The notes under the pieces: generated by a model
Seen by the model: the letters and a program-made list of their open reading frames with translations, nothing else
What the model was told of the DNA's origin: nothing
Databases searched by the model: none
Part shown: positions 44,763 through 55,498 of the stretch, one piece after another
Layout of the letters: each line of letters begins with the position of its first letter
Numbering within the stretch: position 1 is the first letter of the stretch
Assembly (NCBI RefSeq): GCF_017873715.1
Contig: NZ_JAGGKM010000005.1
Span: forward strand, 310,001-374,000
From: Cytobacillus luteolus
Lineage (GTDB): Bacteria; Bacillota; Bacilli; Bacillales; Bacillaceae_L
Direction of reading: 5' to 3'
DNA: 64,000 nt
Position numbers and translations under genes: made by a program

Positions 44763-45394
44763 TGGGAGACCTTTTAACAATTGCAATGCCAAAAGGTAGA
44801 ATATTTGAAGAGGCTGCTGAGTTATTACGTAAAGCGGGGTATCAACTTCCACCTGAATTCGAAGATTCACGTAAACTAATTATTGATGTTCCAGAAGAAA
44901 AGATTCGTTTTATCCTGGCAAAGCCGATGGATGTGACTACATATGTTGAGCATGGTGTAGCAGACCTGGGAATCGCTGGAAAAGATGTTATGCTCGAAGA
45001 AGAGCGTGATGTTTATGAGGTACTTGATTTGAAAATTAGCCATTGCTATCTTGCTGTCGCGGGTATTCCTGGTGCGAAAGTACAAGGAGTTGCACCGAAA
45101 GTAGCAACAAAATATCCGAACGTTGCTTCTAGTTATTTTCGAGAACAAGGTGAGCAGGTGGAAATTATTAAGTTGAATGGTTCAATAGAGTTAGCGCCAT
45201 TAATTGGCCTGGCTGATCGAATCGTAGACATCGTGTCAACGGGACGTACACTTAAGGAAAATGGCCTTGTAGAGTTAGAGAGAATTACAGACATAACGTC
45301 TCGAATCATAGTCAATCCAGTAAGCTATCGTTTAAAAGATCAACGAATAGACGATCTAGTTGAAAGATTGTCCAATGTGGTAGATGGACTCTAG
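44762..45394 (+). CDS. hisG: ATP phosphoribosyltransferase, catalytic short form
   Basis: This 210-residue protein is the short HisG that needs HisZ and lacks the C-terminal regulatory domain. Key segments: [39 protein letters not shown] and the PRPP-binding [16 protein letters not shown]. It joins ATP and PRPP as the first step of histidine synthesis. Confidence 0.97.
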   Translation: MGDLLTIAMPKGRIFEEAAELLRKAGYQLPPEFEDSRKLIIDVPEEKIRFILAKPMDVTTYVEHGVADLGIAGKDVMLEEERDVYEVLDLKISHCYLAVAGIPGAKVQGVAPKVATKYPNVASSYFREQGEQVEIIKLNGSIELAPLIGLADRIVDIVSTGRTLKENGLVELERITDITSRIIVNPVSYRLKDQRIDDLVERLSNVVDGL

Positions 45395-45422
45395 TAGTCT
45401 TTTACAGAAGGGATTGGAGAAT

Positions 45423-46691
45423 ATGAGAATTCAGTATGTAACATCTTCGGTTTCTTTAAAACGTTCCTTGGAAAACGGTACAGAAGAACAGAGACAGACT
45501 GTTCTTTCCATCATTGAGGATGTTAAAAAGAACGGCGATACAGCACTGTTAAACTATACAGAAAAATTTGATGGAGTTGCTTTATCTTCTCTTAGGGTAA
45601 CAGAGGAAGAGGTAGCATTGGCCTTTAAACAGGTTAACTCAGAAACGATAAATATCATCCGTGAAGCAGCAGAGAATATCCGTGATTTCCATTCACGTCA
45701 AGTCAGGGAATCATGGGTGACGATGAAGGAAGACGGAACGATTCTTGGCCAAAAAATAACGCCAATTGACGCAGTAGGTGTGTACGTCCCTGGTGGAAAG
45801 GCAGCATATCCATCATCAGTTCTGATGAATGTCATTCCTGCACAGGTAGCTGGTGTTGAACGAATCGTAATGACCTCACCAGTTGGTAAGGATGGACATC
45901 TTCCTGCAGCCGTTTTAGTTGCGGCTAGTGAATTAGGTGTAAAAGAAATCTATAAGGTTGGCGGAGCTCAGGCTGTGGCAGCACTTGCTTATGGAACAGA
46001 GTCCGTTTTACCTGTTGATAAAATCATTGGACCCGGAAATATCTACGTTGCATTAGCTAAACGCGAGGTGTTTGGAGATGTAGACATTGATATGATCGCT
46101 GGGCCAAGTGAGATTGTTGTTTTGGCAGATGAAACCGCTCTACCAAATGAGGTGGCTGCAGACCTATTGTCTCAAGCAGAGCATGATGAACGTGCGTCTA
46201 GTATTCTTGTTACACCTTCATCTGAGCTTGCTGAACAAGTAGCATTAGAAGTAGAAAAACAGCTCTCAACGCTTCCAAAAAGAGAGATTGCAGAGGCTTC
46301 AATACGTGATTATGGTGCCATCTATGTCACTTCAACTCTTGATGAGGCGATTAAAGTCGTTAATGAATTGGCCCCAGAGCACTTAGAAATTATCACTGAA
46401 GATGCAATGGAGCAAATCGGTAAAATTAAACATGCAGGAGCTATATTCGTTGGGAGATTTAGCTCTGAGCCGGTTGGAGATTACTTTGCTGGTCCAAATC
46501 ATGTGCTTCCAACAAACGGAACAGCCCGATTCTCAAGTCCATTAAACGTAGATGATTTTGTGAAAAAATCGAGTATCATTTCATATAGTGAAAAAGCCCT
46601 TAAACAAAACGGAGCTAAAATTGCAGCCTTTGCACGATTAGAAGGCTTAGAAGCACATGCACGAGCAGTTGAAGAGCGTTTGAAGAAGTAA
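45423..46691 (+). CDS. hisD: Histidinol dehydrogenase
   Basis: This 422-residue protein starts at ATG 45423 (AAGGGA upstream); the frame is open further 5' but overlaps hisG. Signature segments are [53 protein letters not shown] and the zinc/catalytic region [17 protein letters not shown]. It oxidises histidinol to histidine in two NAD+ steps. A 27-bp palindrome begins immediately after its stop codon. Confidence 0.97.
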   Translation: MRIQYVTSSVSLKRSLENGTEEQRQTVLSIIEDVKKNGDTALLNYTEKFDGVALSSLRVTEEEVALAFKQVNSETINIIREAAENIRDFHSRQVRESWVTMKEDGTILGQKITPIDAVGVYVPGGKAAYPSSVLMNVIPAQVAGVERIVMTSPVGKDGHLPAAVLVAASELGVKEIYKVGGAQAVAALAYGTESVLPVDKIIGPGNIYVALAKREVFGDVDIDMIAGPSEIVVLADETALPNEVAADLLSQAEHDERASSILVTPSSELAEQVALEVEKQLSTLPKREIAEASIRDYGAIYVTSTLDEAIKVVNELAPEHLEIITEDAMEQIGKIKHAGAIFVGRFSSEPVGDYFAGPNHVLPTNGTARFSSPLNVDDFVKKSSIISYSEKALKQNGAKIAAFARLEGLEAHARAVEERLKK

Positions 46692-46718
46692 TTCGACAAG
46701 TGCCACGCATTTGTCGAA
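46692..46718 (+). repeat. 27-bp palindromic repeat, copy 4, directly after the hisD stop
   Basis: Arms TTCGACAAGTGC and GCATTTGTCGAA around CAC. It is the same family as the copies near 3.2 kb, with the centre in the inverted form. Confidence 0.85.
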
Positions 46719-46740
46719 ACGCACTTTATAGTCCAAAGCA

Positions 46741-46767
46741 ATCGACAAGTGCGTGGCACTTGTCGAA
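46741..46767 (+). repeat. 27-bp palindromic repeat, copy 5, before hisB
   Basis: It starts ATCGACAAGTGC and ends GCACTTGTCGAA around GTG, an almost perfect palindrome. It ends 11 bp before the hisB SD (GGAGG 46779-46783). Confidence 0.85.
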
Positions 46768-46789
46768 AAACCCAAATGGAGGAATGTTC

Positions 46790-47377
46790 ATGTCACGTCA
46801 AGCAACAATTCAACGTAAAACAAATGAAACAGATATAGAATTAGGATTTTCAATTGATGGAGAGGGAAGAACTGAGTTAGAGACAGGTGTTCCGTTTTTA
46901 AGTCATATGCTTGATCTTTTTGCGAAGCATGGACAGTTTGATTTAATCGTAAATGCAGATGGTGATATCGAGGTTGATGGTCACCATACAACTGAAGATA
47001 TTGGAATTTGTATCGGTCAAGCGTTAAGAGAAGCTTTAGGTGACAAAAAGGGTATTAAACGTTACGGCAATGCATTTGTTCCAATGGATGAGACACTGGC
47101 TCAAGTTGTGATTGATTTAAGTAACCGTCCACACCTCGAGTTTAGAGCCGAATTCCCAAGTAAACAGGTTGGTACATTCGATACAGAGCTTGTTCATGAG
47201 TTCCTATGGAAGCTTGCTCTTGAAGCGAGAATGAACTTGCATGTAATTGTTCACTATGGTCACAACACGCATCACATGATTGAGGCAGTGTTTAAAGCAT
47301 TAGGTCGTGCATTAGATGAAGCAACGACGGTTGACCCACGAATTAAGGGGGTCCCATCAACGAAGGGATTGTTATAG
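46790..47377 (+). CDS. hisB: Imidazoleglycerol-phosphate dehydratase
   Basis: This 195-residue monofunctional IGPD starts at ATG 46790 with GGAGG six bases earlier; the longer open frame to 46700 runs through two repeats. Metal-binding motifs are [40 protein letters not shown] and [20 protein letters not shown]. It makes imidazole acetol phosphate. Unlike the rest of the operon it is separated from hisD by ~100 bp of repeats. Confidence 0.97.
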   Translation: MSRQATIQRKTNETDIELGFSIDGEGRTELETGVPFLSHMLDLFAKHGQFDLIVNADGDIEVDGHHTTEDIGICIGQALREALGDKKGIKRYGNAFVPMDETLAQVVIDLSNRPHLEFRAEFPSKQVGTFDTELVHEFLWKLALEARMNLHVIVHYGHNTHHMIEAVFKALGRALDEATTVDPRIKGVPSTKGLL

Positions 47378-47378
47378 A

Positions 47379-48014
47379 ATGCTAGGAATTATTGATTATG
47401 GAATGGGGAATTTGTTCAGTGTTAGCAAAGCACTGGAGCGAATGAATTATGAGTACGTGATTTCAGAAGATCCTAGCGTTTTAAAACAAATGAAGGGCCT
47501 CATTTTACCGGGGGTTGGTTCGTTTAAAGATGCGATGGAGATTTTAAAAAATACTGGCTTAGCATCGTTTATACAAGACTATGTTAATGAAGGTAAACCA
47601 CTGCTTGGCATATGTCTTGGAATGCAATTGCTTTTTGAAGAAAGTGAAGAGAATGGTTTAACGAAAGGTCTTTCTTTGCTACCAGGGCAAGTGATTCGAA
47701 TTCCTGGAGTGACTGAAAACGGAGAAGCATACAAGGTTCCACATATGGGCTGGAATCAACTTTTATTTAAAAATGATTCACCTCTATTAGAGGGTGTTGA
47801 ACAAGGACATGTATACTTTGTTCATTCTTATTATGTAAAAACAGAAGACAACGATGTTATTTTAGCTAGTAGTTCATATGATGTTGAGGTTCCGGCCGTA
47901 GTGGGAAAAGGAAATGTGTTTGGAACACAATTTCACCCGGAAAAATCAAGTGAAATCGGCTTATCGATATTAAAGAATTTTGCAGCAATTGTTGAAGAGA
48001 GGGAAACAGTATGA
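47379..48014 (+). CDS. hisH: Imidazole glycerol phosphate synthase, glutaminase subunit
   Basis: This 211-residue class I amidotransferase starts at ATG 47379, one base after the hisB stop. The nucleophile Cys is in [13 protein letters not shown], and the His/Glu of the triad are in [11 protein letters not shown]. It supplies ammonia to HisF. It overlaps hisA by 4 bp. Confidence 0.96.
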   Translation: MLGIIDYGMGNLFSVSKALERMNYEYVISEDPSVLKQMKGLILPGVGSFKDAMEILKNTGLASFIQDYVNEGKPLLGICLGMQLLFEESEENGLTKGLSLLPGQVIRIPGVTENGEAYKVPHMGWNQLLFKNDSPLLEGVEQGHVYFVHSYYVKTEDNDVILASSSYDVEVPAVVGKGNVFGTQFHPEKSSEIGLSILKNFAAIVEERETV

Positions 48015-48748
48015 GTTCATTTTCAATTTATCCAGCCATCGATATGAGAGGTGGCAAATGTGTTCGGTTAATTCAAGGAGACTATAATCAAGAGACTGTT
48101 TATGGTGACTCACCTTTTGAAATGGCACAACTATTTGCAAGTGATGGAGCTGAATGGATACATATGGTTGACCTTGATGGTGCTAAACAAGGGCAACGTG
48201 TTAATGATCAATATGTACTTGAGGTAGCTAAAAAACTGAATGTTAAGGTACAAATCGGTGGCGGAATTCGTACGCTTGAGGATGTGGCTTATTACATAGA
48301 AAACGGGGTAGACCGCGTTATTTTAGGAAGTGCTGCGATTTCAAATCCTGACTTTGTAAAAGAAATGTTAAAGAGATACGGAGCTAAAATTGCTATCGGA
48401 ATTGATGCAAAAGATGGCTATGTAGCAACAGAAGGTTGGTTAAATACCTCTTCGATTAAGGCAACAGACTTAGGGATAGAACTAGCTCAAGCGGGTGCGG
48501 AGACGTTTATTTTTACAGATATCGCTACAGATGGAATGCTTTCAGGACCAAACATTGATGCTGTTGTGACAATGGCTGAAGCGACTGGTAAAGAAGTGAT
48601 TGCTTCAGGAGGAGTAAGTTCACTTGCTGACTTAGTGCAGCTGTCTAAATTCGCACAATCAGGTGTTGGTGGAGCGATTGTAGGTAAAGCACTGTATACG
48701 AACATGTTCACAGTAAGCGAGGCTATCCGTGAGGTGTCATCTGTATGA
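48011..48748 (+). CDS. hisA: ProFAR isomerase
   Basis: This 245-residue (beta/alpha)8 barrel has the catalytic Asp near the N-terminus ([20 protein letters not shown]) and [24 protein letters not shown] phosphate-binding loops. It isomerises ProFAR to PRFAR. It overlaps both neighbours by 4 bp. Confidence 0.97.
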   Translation: MSSFSIYPAIDMRGGKCVRLIQGDYNQETVYGDSPFEMAQLFASDGAEWIHMVDLDGAKQGQRVNDQYVLEVAKKLNVKVQIGGGIRTLEDVAYYIENGVDRVILGSAAISNPDFVKEMLKRYGAKIAIGIDAKDGYVATEGWLNTSSIKATDLGIELAQAGAETFIFTDIATDGMLSGPNIDAVVTMAEATGKEVIASGGVSSLADLVQLSKFAQSGVGGAIVGKALYTNMFTVSEAIREVSSV

Positions 48749-49503
48749 TTACAAAACGAATTATCCCGTGTTTAGATGTGAAAGACGGTAGAGTGGTAAA
48801 AGGGGTTCAATTTGTTGGACTTCGTGATGCTGGAGATCCGGTTGAACTTGCAAAGTTTTATGATGAAGAAAGAGCAGATGAGCTTGTATTCCTAGATATA
48901 TCTGCCTCACATGAAGGACGTAAAACAATGGTAGAGGTCATTGAACAGGTTGCAGCACAATTAGCGATTCCATTTACAGTAGGTGGGGGAATTAACTCAC
49001 TTGAAGATATGAAACGAATTCTGCGCGCTGGTGCGGATAAAGTGTCCCTAAATACTGCTGCGTTACTCAATCCCGACTTGATTAACGAAGGCTCTCGCTT
49101 TTTTGGCTCACAATGTATCGTTGTTGCAATCGATGCAAAATACGATGAATCACTTGGTTCGTGGCGCGTTTATACACATGGTGGTCGGAATGCAACAGAG
49201 TGGGAAGTTGTGGCATGGGCGAAGGAAGCTGTTAAACGTGGTGCAGGTGAAATTTTATTAACGAGCATGGATAGTGATGGAGAAAAAAATGGTTTCAACT
49301 TACCGTTAACTTCAGCAGTAAGTTCTGCTGTTACGGTTCCTGTTATTGCTTCAGGTGGAGCTGGAAACAAGGAGCACTTTTTCGATGCATTTACGGAAGG
49401 GAAAGCAGATGCAGCATTAGCGGCAAGTATATTCCACTATAAAGAAACATCCGTTAAGGAAGTAAAGGACTATTTAAAAGAGAAGGGAATGATTGTGAGA
49501 TGA
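48745..49503 (+). CDS. hisF: Imidazole glycerol phosphate synthase, cyclase subunit
   Basis: This 252-residue barrel begins [20 protein letters not shown] with the catalytic Asp, and has [30 protein letters not shown] and [12 protein letters not shown]. It makes imidazole glycerol phosphate and AICAR with HisH. Confidence 0.98.
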   Translation: MITKRIIPCLDVKDGRVVKGVQFVGLRDAGDPVELAKFYDEERADELVFLDISASHEGRKTMVEVIEQVAAQLAIPFTVGGGINSLEDMKRILRAGADKVSLNTAALLNPDLINEGSRFFGSQCIVVAIDAKYDESLGSWRVYTHGGRNATEWEVVAWAKEAVKRGAGEILLTSMDSDGEKNGFNLPLTSAVSSAVTVPVIASGGAGNKEHFFDAFTEGKADAALAASIFHYKETSVKEVKDYLKEKGMIVR

Positions 49504-50123
49504 ATACAGCTTCTATAAAATTTGATGAAAAAGGTCTCGTTCCAGCAATCGTTCAAGATGCGAACAGTAAAGAGGTCCTTACCCTTGCTTATATGAATGA
49601 AGAATCGTTGAAAAAATCAATTGAAACAAAAGAAACGTGGTTTTATAGCCGTTCAAGACAAGAGCTTTGGCATAAAGGTGCAACCTCAGGCAACACGCAA
49701 CAAATTTTAGACCTTCGCTATGATTGTGATCAAGATGCAATCTTAGTATTGGTGACGCCTGCTGGTCCAGCTTGTCATAAAGGAAATTACACGTGTTTCA
49801 GTGATAGCTTACTAGAGCTGGAGACAATCCAAAAGGAAAGTGAACGCTTTGCCATCATCAACGAACTTGAAGCACTAATTGCAACACGAGAAGCAGAAAT
49901 GCCAGAGGGTTCTTATACGACTTACTTATTTGAAAAAGGCGTAGACAAAATACTGAAAAAGGTCGGCGAGGAAAGTGGAGAAGTAATTATTGCAGCCAAA
50001 AATCGCGACCCCGAAGAACTAAAATGGGAAGTAGCTGACCTACTTTACCACCTATTAGTCTTACTTCGTGAACAAAAGTTACCGCTTGATGAAGTGCTTG
50101 ATGCTTTGCAGAAGAGGCGCTAA
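49500..50123 (+). CDS. hisI: Bifunctional PR-AMP cyclohydrolase / PR-ATP pyrophosphohydrolase
   Basis: This 207-residue HisIE fusion starts at ATG 49500 and overlaps hisF. The N-terminal HisI part has [19 protein letters not shown], the metal-site DCDQDA and the Cys-containing [11 protein letters not shown]. The C-terminal HisE part is [20 protein letters not shown] through [16 protein letters not shown]. It catalyses steps 2 and 3 of the pathway and is last in the operon. Confidence 0.96.
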   Translation: MNTASIKFDEKGLVPAIVQDANSKEVLTLAYMNEESLKKSIETKETWFYSRSRQELWHKGATSGNTQQILDLRYDCDQDAILVLVTPAGPACHKGNYTCFSDSLLELETIQKESERFAIINELEALIATREAEMPEGSYTTYLFEKGVDKILKKVGEESGEVIIAAKNRDPEELKWEVADLLYHLLVLLREQKLPLDEVLDALQKRR

Positions 50124-50139
50124 TAAGTTAGTAATCTAA

Positions 50140-50182
50140 AATAGCAGACCAAATCATTTTGATTTAGTCTGCTATTATTTTA
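50140..50182. terminator. Terminator of the his operon (convergent site)
   Basis: AATAGCAGAC (50140-50149) and GTCTGCTATT (50167-50176) with an inner AAATCA/TGATTT stem make a long hairpin followed by ATTTTATT. Confidence 0.85.
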
Positions 50183-50193
50183 TTATAACTTAG

Positions 50194-50604
50194 CTATTGC
50201 TCTTTTTGTTGTTCTTTTAGTGCTAGTATCATCAGTGCGTTAAGTTCTTCTGGTGTTAATCTATTCAGGACCATTTCTTTTAATTCAACTTTCTCTTCTT
50301 CAGTGACACCATTAGCAACAATCGTGGTGATACTTGCAATTTCACGTGCGGAAAAAGCGCCTGTTACAACCTTAATGGCTTCTTCTTTAGTTGTGAAGGG
50401 AAGGTTGCTTTCTTCAAGAAGTTTTTCGTCTTTAAGGAGCGCCTGTATACTTGGGTCATTCAATAACTCCTTCATTTCGGGTAAGGTTTTTGTTTGAGCA
50501 AGCGCTGTATCCATTATTTTGACAGAAGTTTCTTTCCATACATACTGTACTGCAAAGAAACCGAGACCTAGTAAGATGAGAAATCCAATTCCTATTTTCT
50601 TCAT
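50194..50604 (-). CDS. Membrane-anchored protein of unknown function, 136 residues
   Basis: The N-terminus is a single TM anchor (IGIGFLILLGLGFFAVQYVW), and the rest is a helical, acidic domain with LPEMKELLNDPSIQALLKDE, TTIVANGVTEEEKVELKEMV and LTPEELNALMILAL. The repeated short helix pattern recalls proteins with PhaP/YqzM-like helices but no family is recognised. It probably projects from the membrane. Confidence 0.68.
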   Translation of the reverse strand: MKKIGIGFLILLGLGFFAVQYVWKETSVKIMDTALAQTKTLPEMKELLNDPSIQALLKDEKLLEESNLPFTTKEEAIKVVTGAFSAREIASITTIVANGVTEEEKVELKEMVLNRLTPEELNALMILALKEQQKEQ

Positions 50605-50764
50605 TATTCTATCACCCTATTTCATCCTACTGAATTCAACATAAAGTGTAAACTACCAATTTATCTTTTTAGAAAACTAACCACCAATTCCAATCTACTA
50701 CTATGTATCGCCTTAGCTATGTGTTATACTACCTTCGGTGAGATTATAGAAACTGGAGGAACAA

Positions 50765-52273
50765 ATGGGAAAACGCACATATACTGAAGTTCAACAGACT
50801 GCCCTAATATTACCGTTTGTGCAAACTGGTGAGTATTATTTTAATAAAGGCCTTAAAGCGTATCGCAAACGCGACCTAAACAGTGCCAGAAAATACTTAC
50901 AAAGAGCCATTCAGTTAGAGCCTAGAGACCCCATGTTTCTATGCCAATTAGCAGTTGTACTTACGGACCTTGGAAATTATCAACAATCTAATAAACTACA
51001 TGCAACCATACTTAATGAGATTGATAGTGATATGACAGAGTGTATGTACTTTATGGCGAATAACTATGCCCATTTAGGCTTGTTTCAAGAATCAAACAAA
51101 TATGCAACAATGTACTTGAAACACGATCCAGATGGTGAATTTGTCGAAGATACAGAAGACCTGCTAGACTTACTATCCATTGAATCAGCAGATGACGATA
51201 TAGATTTCGAAGTAGAAGATGAATTGATTTTAAAACAAGAGCAAGCTCGTGAACTTTTGGAGACAGGTAATCTCCAGGAGGCGATTGAGCTATTAAATGA
51301 AATCACACAAGAATATCCTGAATTCTGGTCAGCATATAATAACCTGGCACTAGCGCATTTTTATACCGGAGAAATCGCTACTGCATCGCGCTTGCTAGAG
51401 GAAGTGTTGGCTAAAAATCCAGGAAATCTTCACGCACTTTGTAATATGCTTGTCTTCCTTTACTATCAAAGAAAAAACAGGAAGGTAAAAGAGCTTACGA
51501 AAAAACTTGAGTGTATCTATCCAATCTTAGTTGAACATCGTTATAAATTAGGTGCAACCTTTGGTCTGATTGGCCGTTATGATTTGGCTTTTAAATGGTT
51601 AAGAACGCTGCAAAGACAAGGATTTGATGGTGACGAAACGTTTTATTATTGGCTTGCTTATTCTGCATACTTTACAGGGAACATCTCAATCGCTGAAAAT
51701 GCATGGAAGCGAGTAATTGAGGATAATCCTGATAAAAAAGGAACAGAGCCTTGGTCTGGGGACCGACCAAATTCTTTACTAACCATCAGTCATCCACACG
51801 ATAAATGGTTACAGGGTGACTTTATTGAAGAACGTCTTTATGGATTATTTCTTGCAAGTAAATCCAATAGCCCGGTCTCATGTATTGATTTAAAGGAAAA
51901 TCAGCTGTACTCTACTCTTGAAAAAGAATTTGCAGAATTTGTTTGGCATTCCTTTAACAAAAAATCAATCTTCAAAGGACCAGTATATATAGAAGATGGA
52001 TATAAAGTAGCAGACTCCCTTTTTAAACATAATCAAGGTACAGATGAATTTCTTGAGGAATTATATCTAACTTGGTTCATGCTCTACGACCAGTTAATGA
52101 ATGAGGAATATTCATTATCAAATACCTTGGCATGGGCTGCAGCTTCAGAGTTTGTGTGGAGAACACTCCAACAACAGCCCACTACAAAAAAACACATAAG
52201 TGAAAAATATGAGATCTCTCAATCAACCTTAAGTAAGTATGTAAAAATCGTGCAAAGCTTATTTGAGGTATAG
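50765..52273 (+). CDS. yvcD: TPR-repeat protein YvcD-like
   Basis: This 502-residue protein starts at ATG 50765 (SD GGAGG). Tetratricopeptide repeats are seen at about residues 22-55 (YFNKGLKAYRKRDLNSARKY), 60-125, 155-225 (ARELLETGNLQEAIELLNEI; ARLEEVL-type) and 250-320. The C-terminus (KKHISEKYEISQSTLSKYVK) looks like a helix-turn-helix. Length and position between hisI and trxB match B. subtilis yvcD; the role is unknown, probably a scaffold. Confidence 0.88.
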   Translation: MGKRTYTEVQQTALILPFVQTGEYYFNKGLKAYRKRDLNSARKYLQRAIQLEPRDPMFLCQLAVVLTDLGNYQQSNKLHATILNEIDSDMTECMYFMANNYAHLGLFQESNKYATMYLKHDPDGEFVEDTEDLLDLLSIESADDDIDFEVEDELILKQEQARELLETGNLQEAIELLNEITQEYPEFWSAYNNLALAHFYTGEIATASRLLEEVLAKNPGNLHALCNMLVFLYYQRKNRKVKELTKKLECIYPILVEHRYKLGATFGLIGRYDLAFKWLRTLQRQGFDGDETFYYWLAYSAYFTGNISIAENAWKRVIEDNPDKKGTEPWSGDRPNSLLTISHPHDKWLQGDFIEERLYGLFLASKSNSPVSCIDLKENQLYSTLEKEFAEFVWHSFNKKSIFKGPVYIEDGYKVADSLFKHNQGTDEFLEELYLTWFMLYDQLMNEEYSLSNTLAWAAASEFVWRTLQQQPTTKKHISEKYEISQSTLSKYVKIVQSLFEV

Positions 52274-52274
52274 A

Positions 52275-52300
52275 ATGCCCCTGACCAAGGGGTATTTTTT
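52275..52300 (+). terminator. Intrinsic terminator after yvcD
   Basis: ATGCCCCT (52275-52282) pairs with AGGGGTAT (52288-52295), then TTTTTT. Confidence 0.9.
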
Positions 52301-52308
52301 ATGACTAC

Positions 52309-52429
52309 GTCCAGCTCCAGCGCCTAGCCCCTCGAGGTCAAATAACCTGTACCATAAAAAGTCGAAGTGCAGACTTTTTCTGTCACAGAACATTTGCTTG
52401 TCGGGGCTGATCGATGCGCTTACGCTTTT
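52309..52429 (+). repeat. Bacillus-type interspersed repeat (AGCGCCTAGCCCC ... GGGGCTG ... GCGCTT), element B
   Basis: It begins TCCAGCTCCAGCGCCTAGCC and ends GGGGCTGATCGATGCGCTTA; the ends are imperfect inverted repeats. An inner stem AAAAAGTC...GACTTTTT is present. I recognise the sequence type as a repeat common in Bacillus genomes; only one copy is in the window. Confidence 0.7.
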
Positions 52430-52542
52430 GTGTGAGCAAATTTGTGGCGTTTTATTACTTGTTTTTATAGGATAGTAGTTGGATACACTATATTTTGTAT
52501 GTATGAATCGAGAGTAACAATTTACGTTATTATTTGCATTGA

Positions 52543-53508
<966 letters not shown>

Positions 53509-53512
53509 TAAG

Positions 53513-53540
53513 AAGTGTCAGGAGCTCCTGGCACTTTTTT
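53513..53540 (+). terminator. Intrinsic terminator after trxB
   Basis: AAGTGTCAGGA (53513-53523) pairs with TCCTGGCACTT (53526-53536), then T; the tip must open. Confidence 0.85.
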
Positions 53541-53576
53541 ATTTGCAATAGTAAAGCTTTATATTTTTTGAAGCTT

Positions 53577-53703
53577 GTTGAGTTCAGCGGAAGGTACGAG
53601 ACTCCTGCGGGAGTGAGGGGCAGGGGAGACCCCACAGGAGCAAAGCGACGAGGAGGCTCCCCGGACCGCCCGCGGAAAGCGAGTACCTTCCGCTGAACTC
53701 AAC
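53577..53703. repeat. GC-rich ~127-bp inverted repeat, copy A4 (variant with long perfect ends)
   Basis: The ends GTTGAGTTCAGCGGAAGGTA and TACCTTCCGCTGAACTCAAC are perfect inverted repeats of 20 bp or more. The interior shares ACTCCTGCGGG, GAGACCCCACAGG, GAGGAGGCTC and CGCGGAAAGC with A1-A3, so it is a related subfamily. Confidence 0.88.
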
Positions 53704-53794
53704 GGGTATGTGTCAATGTAAACTCGTCCTTCATAAAAAAGTAACTACTATTTAACTCTGTTGTAACACGCATGAAATATTTTTCTAGTATGAT

Positions 53795-53870
53795 GAGGTT
53801 AAGTAATTGACCCCCTTTTATATATTAGATACTTGTTAGGCACAGGTTCCCTTTCCTGTGCCCCTTTTTT
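53795..53870 (+). ncRNA. Candidate C-rich small RNA ending in a strong terminator
   Basis: No ORF lies in front of the terminator at 53839-53870. The ~70 nt before and inside it carry two C-rich single-stranded candidates, GACCCCCTTTT (53809-53819) and GTTCCCTTTCC in the hairpin loop, able to pair with GGGGG-type Shine-Dalgarno sites that are frequent here. A TATGAT at 53789-53794 could be the -10 but no good -35 is present. The 5' end is a guess. Confidence 0.35.
53839..53870 (+). terminator. Orphan intrinsic terminator upstream of yvcI
   Basis: GGCACAGG (53839-53846) and CCTGTGCC (53855-53862) form a perfect stem, then CCTTTTTT. trxB already ended at 53540, so it terminates something else. 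Confidence 0.85.
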
Positions 53871-54124
53871 ATATAAAAAGTACTGAAAAATAGGACAATG
53901 GACATGTTTATCATGAAAACGCTATGAAACGTGAAACCTAAACAAAACTAATTCGTAATAAACTTTTAGAATATTACATTACAAAAATTTTTTATACATA
54001 TCTTGTTCATTGTTACACATTACTTTAAATAGTATAATAAATGATAATGCTTTCATTTACATGCAGCGGGATAGGTAAATACATATATATACAGCACCTA
54101 GCTGTTCGACTCGGGGTGAAATGT
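53871..54124 (+). other. Control region of the yvcI-crh operon
   Basis: Besides the promoter at 54010-54038 it has a weak cre-like sequence TGAAAACGCTATGA (53914-53927; 12 of 14 positions). Otherwise it is AT-rich without recognised elements. Confidence 0.4.
54010..54038 (+). promoter_or_regulatory. SigA promoter of the yvcI-rapZ-glmR-whiA-crh operon
   Basis: TTGTTA (54010-54015) and TATAAT (54033-54038) are 17 bp apart, ~85 bp upstream of the first start. Confidence 0.7.
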
Positions 54125-54583
54125 GTGCAAAGGGTGACTAACTGCGTTCTTGTGAAAGACAATAAAGTTCTTCTACTTCAAAAACCAAGCAGAGGCTGGT
54201 GGGTAGCACCGGGTGGGAAAATGGAGCAAGGAGAATCTGTTAAAGATTCGTGTGTAAGAGAATATCGAGAAGAAACAGGAATATATTTAAAAAATCCTAC
54301 AATAAAGGGGATTTTTACTTTTATTATTAAAGACCAAGAGGAAATCGTTTCCGAATGGATGATGTTCACTTTCTATGCATCAGAATATGATGGGGAAAAT
54401 GTGGATGAATCTGAAGAGGGAAAGGTTTCTTGGCATGAAATTGATAAGGTGAGCGATCTTCCGATGGCACCAGGTGATTTTCATATCATTGACTACTTAA
54501 TTAAGGGGAGTGGTACGATTTACGGAACCTTTACTTATACCCCCAATTTTGAACTACTTGCCTATCGCTTAGATCCTAGTTAA
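54125..54583 (+). CDS. yvcI: Nudix hydrolase YvcI-like
   Basis: This 152-residue protein starts at GTG 54125 (SD GGGGTGA 54113-54119), giving (M)[18 protein letters not shown] as in B. subtilis YvcI; the longer 5' frame lacks an SD. The Nudix box is [20 protein letters not shown] followed by ETGIY. It hydrolyses a nucleoside diphosphate derivative of unknown identity. It heads the yvcI-rapZ-glmR-whiA-crh cluster. Confidence 0.93.
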   Translation: MQRVTNCVLVKDNKVLLLQKPSRGWWVAPGGKMEQGESVKDSCVREYREETGIYLKNPTIKGIFTFIIKDQEEIVSEWMMFTFYASEYDGENVDESEEGKVSWHEIDKVSDLPMAPGDFHIIDYLIKGSGTIYGTFTYTPNFELLAYRLDPS

Positions 54584-54611
54584 CTATATCTTGTATATTG
54601 GAGGTAAAATA

Positions 54612-55496
54612 ATGAGTACAGGTTCTACAAGTGATATTCAATTAGTGATAATCACAGGAATGTCCGGGGCTGGAAAAACAGTTGCTATTCAAAGTTTTGA
54701 AGACCTTGGCTACTTTTGTGTAGATAATTTACCACCTTCTTTACTTCCTAAGTTTTTAGAGCTTATGAAAGAGTCAGGAAGTAAAATGAATAAAGTAGCA
54801 TTAGTGATGGACTTGCGTGGAAGAGAATTCTTTGAGAGTCTTTTTGAAGCACTAGATGATATCACTGAAAAATCATGGATTACCCCACAGATCCTATTTT
54901 TGGATGCAAAAGACTCTATTTTAGTAAGTCGTTATAAAGAAACTCGTCGCTCTCACCCGTTGGCAAATAACGGTTCACCACTAACAGGAATTGAGAATGA
55001 GAGAGAAGTTCTTGAGGAGTTAAAGGGTAGAGCACAATTAATATATGATACGTCTAACCTAAAACCAAGAGAGCTACGTGAGAAAATTCTTAAGCAGTTT
55101 TCAACACATTCTTCTCAGACTTTCTCGGTGAATGTCTTTTCATTTGGATTTAAATATGGCATTCCTATTGATGCCGACCTAGTTTTCGATGTGAGATTTT
55201 TACCGAATCCTCACTATATCGATACACTTAGACCGAAAACAGGACTTGATGAAGAAGTATCATCTTATGTTTTAAAATGGGGAGAAACTCAAAAATTTGC
55301 TGAAAAATTAATTGATTTATTGGCCTTTATGCTTCCTTACTACAAGCGAGAAGGAAAGAGTCAGTTAGTTATCGCAATAGGTTGCACTGGTGGACAGCAC
55401 CGCTCTGTAACACTTGCTGAATATCTCGGTAAATATTTTTCGAATGAATACAAAACCATTGTCTCTCATCGCGATATTGATAAGAGGAAGGAATAG
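54612..55496 (+). CDS. rapZ: RNase adapter/nucleotide-binding protein RapZ (YvcJ)
   Basis: This 294-residue protein starts at ATG 54612 (SD GGAGG 54600-54604). The P-loop [11 protein letters not shown] is near residue 16, and the Walker B-like [10 protein letters not shown] follows. The C-terminal domain has [18 protein letters not shown], the RapZ metabolite-binding motif. B. subtilis YvcJ binds and hydrolyses nucleotides and affects competence; in enterobacteria RapZ senses GlcN6P. It lies 2 bp before glmR. Confidence 0.95.
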   Translation: MSTGSTSDIQLVIITGMSGAGKTVAIQSFEDLGYFCVDNLPPSLLPKFLELMKESGSKMNKVALVMDLRGREFFESLFEALDDITEKSWITPQILFLDAKDSILVSRYKETRRSHPLANNGSPLTGIENEREVLEELKGRAQLIYDTSNLKPRELREKILKQFSTHSSQTFSVNVFSFGFKYGIPIDADLVFDVRFLPNPHYIDTLRPKTGLDEEVSSYVLKWGETQKFAEKLIDLLAFMLPYYKREGKSQLVIAIGCTGGQHRSVTLAEYLGKYFSNEYKTIVSHRDIDKRKE

Positions 55497-55498
55497 CT

